Shown here piece after piece: positions 15,512 to 17,087 of a stretch of DNA of 17,087 nucleotides. Numbering within the stretch: position 1 is the stretch's first letter; every line of letters starts with the position of its first letter. Origin of the DNA: Butyrivibrio sp. (GTDB taxonomy: Bacteria; Bacillota_A; Clostridia; Lachnospirales; Lachnospiraceae); the NCBI GenBank assembly GCA_024690635.1, contig JAILOW010000177.1, forward strand, positions 1 to 17,087, written 5' to 3'. The position numbers and the translations under genes are program-made. The notes under the pieces are model-generated. The model was not told where the DNA came from and did not search any database. It saw nothing but the letters and a program-made list of their open reading frames with translations.

Positions 15512-17087
15512 TCATATTCTTGTAAGTCTGACCTTAAATGAAATTGCTCTTGGCGTTTCAAGACTGTCAAACTTTACTGTATAATTTTCCTCCCCGGTAT
15601 TAAAATCAAGGATCGTCCCCTCCCCCATAATAGCGTGGGTAACTCTGGTACCCGGCTCAAAGAGGTCAACCTTGGCGGCGCTCTTAAGATATCTGGAGTC
15701 ATTTTCCAAAAATCTCCTGACGGAGCGCATCATCTCTTCATTGGGCTCCTGAGTAAATTCCAAAAGTTCCGGGTCGATATCCATAATAAATCTGGAGGGA
15801 TATCTGGGAATGCCTTCAAAGGTCTGTCCTCCCGCCTCCGAGATAAAGAGTCTCTTTTTGGCTCTGGTCATGGCCACGAAAGAAAGACGCCTCTCCTCCT
15901 CCATGCCCTCAAGAGTATGGATCTTTCTTGACGGGAAGATTCCTTCATTCATACCGCAGAGAAATACATAGGGAAACTCCAGACCCTTGGCCGCATGAAC
16001 AGTCATAAGCCTTACCTTGTCACTTCCCTCTGCGTCTGCATCGGCATTGGTAAAGAGCGCGATGTGCCTGAGATAATCCTCAAGTCCCACTTCCTCTCCG
16101 CAGGTGGTCTCATATTCAAAGATCGACTGTTTAAGCTCCGCCAGATTATCAAGTCTGTCCTGAGCTCCTTCCGTCCGAAGCATCTTTTCATAGCCCGTAT
16201 CCTGCAGCACCTTGGTAAGAAGCTCCGAAACCGGCATACCCTCATAGCTGCCGGCATATTTTTCTATAATGTCGATATAGCCCTTTGCCCCGGTTCCCTT
16301 TATGGGCTCATTTTCAAGATTCTCATAAAGAGCCATATAAAGAGAGCATCTGTTGTCCCTTGAATACTGCTCAAGAAAAGCCATTCGTCTCTTTCCCAGA
16401 TTTCTCTTTGGGATATTTACCGTTCTCCTAAAGGAAACATCATCGCGATAAAGGATCATGCGAAGGTAGCTCAGTGCATCCTTTATCTCCATTCGGCCGT
16501 AGAACTGCACTCCGGAGTAAATGGTGTAAGGGATCTTTTCCTTGAGAAGTCCTGTTTCAATGGTCCTTGTGACATAATGAGCCCTGTAAAGAACCGCCAC
16601 ATCCCTGTAAGGAATGCCCATTCCCTTAAGAGCAAGGATCTCTCCCGTAATCCAGTCCGCCTCATCTGCAGTATCCGGAGCAAGATGGCAAAGAACACTG
16701 TCACCGTCTTCGTTTTTGGAAACAAGATCCTTTTTAAGCCTCTGTGTATTTTTATCTATAAGACTGTTGCAGGCCGCCAGTATCTGAGGTGTTGACCTGT
16801 AATTATCATTCATGTAGATGGTCTTTGTCCCCGGATAGCTCTCTTCAAAAGACAGCAGAAAATCAACATTGGCTCCTCTCCAGGTGTATATGGTCTGATC
16901 CGGATCTCCCACCACAAAAAGGTTTTTATGATAACCGGAAAGCACATCCATAAGCTCGTACTGAAGGCCGTCTATGTCCTGAAACTCATCTATCATGATG
17001 TATTCAAGGCGCTTTTGCCATTTCAGTTTGATATCCTCATGCTCCCTGAACAGATACAGCGTAAAGTTTATAAGGTCGTTGTAATCA
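15512..17087 (-). CDS. pcrA: UvrD/PcrA-type DNA helicase, partial (5' end outside window)
   Basis: ATP-dependent 3'-5' superfamily 1 DNA helicase for repair and for clearing replication and transcription conflicts. The frame stays open to the right edge, so the Met at 16996 is internal and 30 more residues (DYNDLINF...) precede it. The visible 524 residues begin just before motif II. IMIDEFQDID is the Walker B box, GDPDQTIYTWRGA (about 60-72) is motif III and NYRST is motif IV. TVHAAKGLEF (about 360) is motif V and ERRLSFVAMTRAKKR (about 400) is motif VI. The C-terminus (GTRVTHAIMGEGTILDFN onward) looks like the Tudor-like tail of PcrA that contacts RNA polymerase. Walker A and the first roughly 190 residues are missing, giving an expected total near 715. 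Lachnospiraceae carry several UvrD paralogues, so the symbol is likely rather than certain. Confidence 0.9.
   Translation of the reverse strand, partial: DYNDLINFTLYLFREHEDIKLKWQKRLEYIMIDEFQDIDGLQYELMDVLSGYHKNLFVVGDPDQTIYTWRGANVDFLLSFEESYPGTKTIYMNDNYRSTPQILAACNSLIDKNTQRLKKDLVSKNEDGDSVLCHLAPDTADEADWITGEILALKGMGIPYRDVAVLYRAHYVTRTIETGLLKEKIPYTIYSGVQFYGRMEIKDALSYLRMILYRDDVSFRRTVNIPKRNLGKRRMAFLEQYSRDNRCSLYMALYENLENEPIKGTGAKGYIDIIEKYAGSYEGMPVSELLTKVLQDTGYEKMLRTEGAQDRLDNLAELKQSIFEYETTCGEEVGLEDYLRHIALFTNADADAEGSDKVRLMTVHAAKGLEFPYVFLCGMNEGIFPSRKIHTLEGMEEERRLSFVAMTRAKKRLFISEAGGQTFEGIPRYPSRFIMDIDPELLEFTQEPNEEMMRSVRRFLENDSRYLKSAAKVDLFEPGTRVTHAIMGEGTILDFNTGEENYTVKFDSLETPRAISFKVRLTRI

Noticed and set aside
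16994..16996. Helicase start at the Met at 16996
   Set aside because: This Met is within the Walker B motif and the frame continues open to the window edge with helicase-like residues, so the true start is outside.
1..17087. CRISPR arrays, tRNA or rRNA genes, insertion sequences or phage genes
   Set aside because: No regularly spaced repeats, no cloverleaf or rRNA segments and no transposase, integrase or phage protein were seen on either strand.

Overview
The window reads as low-to-mid-GC Clostridia (Firmicutes), most likely a rumen or gut Lachnospiraceae related to Butyrivibrio. The support is a type III glutamine synthetase, an E. coli-type AsnB of clostridial flavour, a sortase-anchored surface protein with Gram-positive domains, strong GGAGG ribosome sites and clean sigma-A promoters. 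The genus is an inference. Every convincing gene is on the minus strand, so the layout is given from high to low coordinates.

(1) 17087-15512: the C-terminal 524 residues of a PcrA/UvrD-type DNA helicase, cut by the right edge and closed by a hairpin terminator at about 15456-15488. (2) 15511-10077: an extended -10 promoter overlapped by a 16-bp dyad, then a 1538-residue modular surface protein with an atypical LAKTG sorting signal, overlapped for 20 bp by a class D-like sortase. A terminator follows at about 10014-10059. (3) 10013-8502: a second promoter directly abutting that terminator, a leader with a possible 28-codon ORF, and a polyprenyl-phosphate sugar-1-phosphate transferase that probably starts exopolysaccharide or glycan synthesis. 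(4) 8501-117: a nitrogen-assimilation operon, asnB-glnN-gltB, driven by a near-perfect promoter (TTGACA-N17-TAAAAT).

The three enzymes share glutamine. GlnN makes it from glutamate and ammonia, GltB passes its amide to 2-oxoglutarate, and AsnB passes it to aspartate. gltD, the partner of gltB, is not seen and would lie past the left edge.

The most interesting signal is the short asnB leader. Between promoter and ribosome site lies an 18-bp terminator hairpin, and its 5' arm can instead form a 6-bp hairpin with a six-base AAAGGC loop. That loop has the A1/G4 pattern recognised by ANTAR antiterminators. This suggests control of the whole operon by transcription attenuation. A dyad centred on TTGTATACAA just upstream of the -35 could be a separate operator.

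The first 268 bases are a perfect foldback: 108-bp arms around a 52-bp spacer that duplicate the 3' end of gltB. This is most likely a contig-end assembly or amplification chimera and should not be read as biology without checking.
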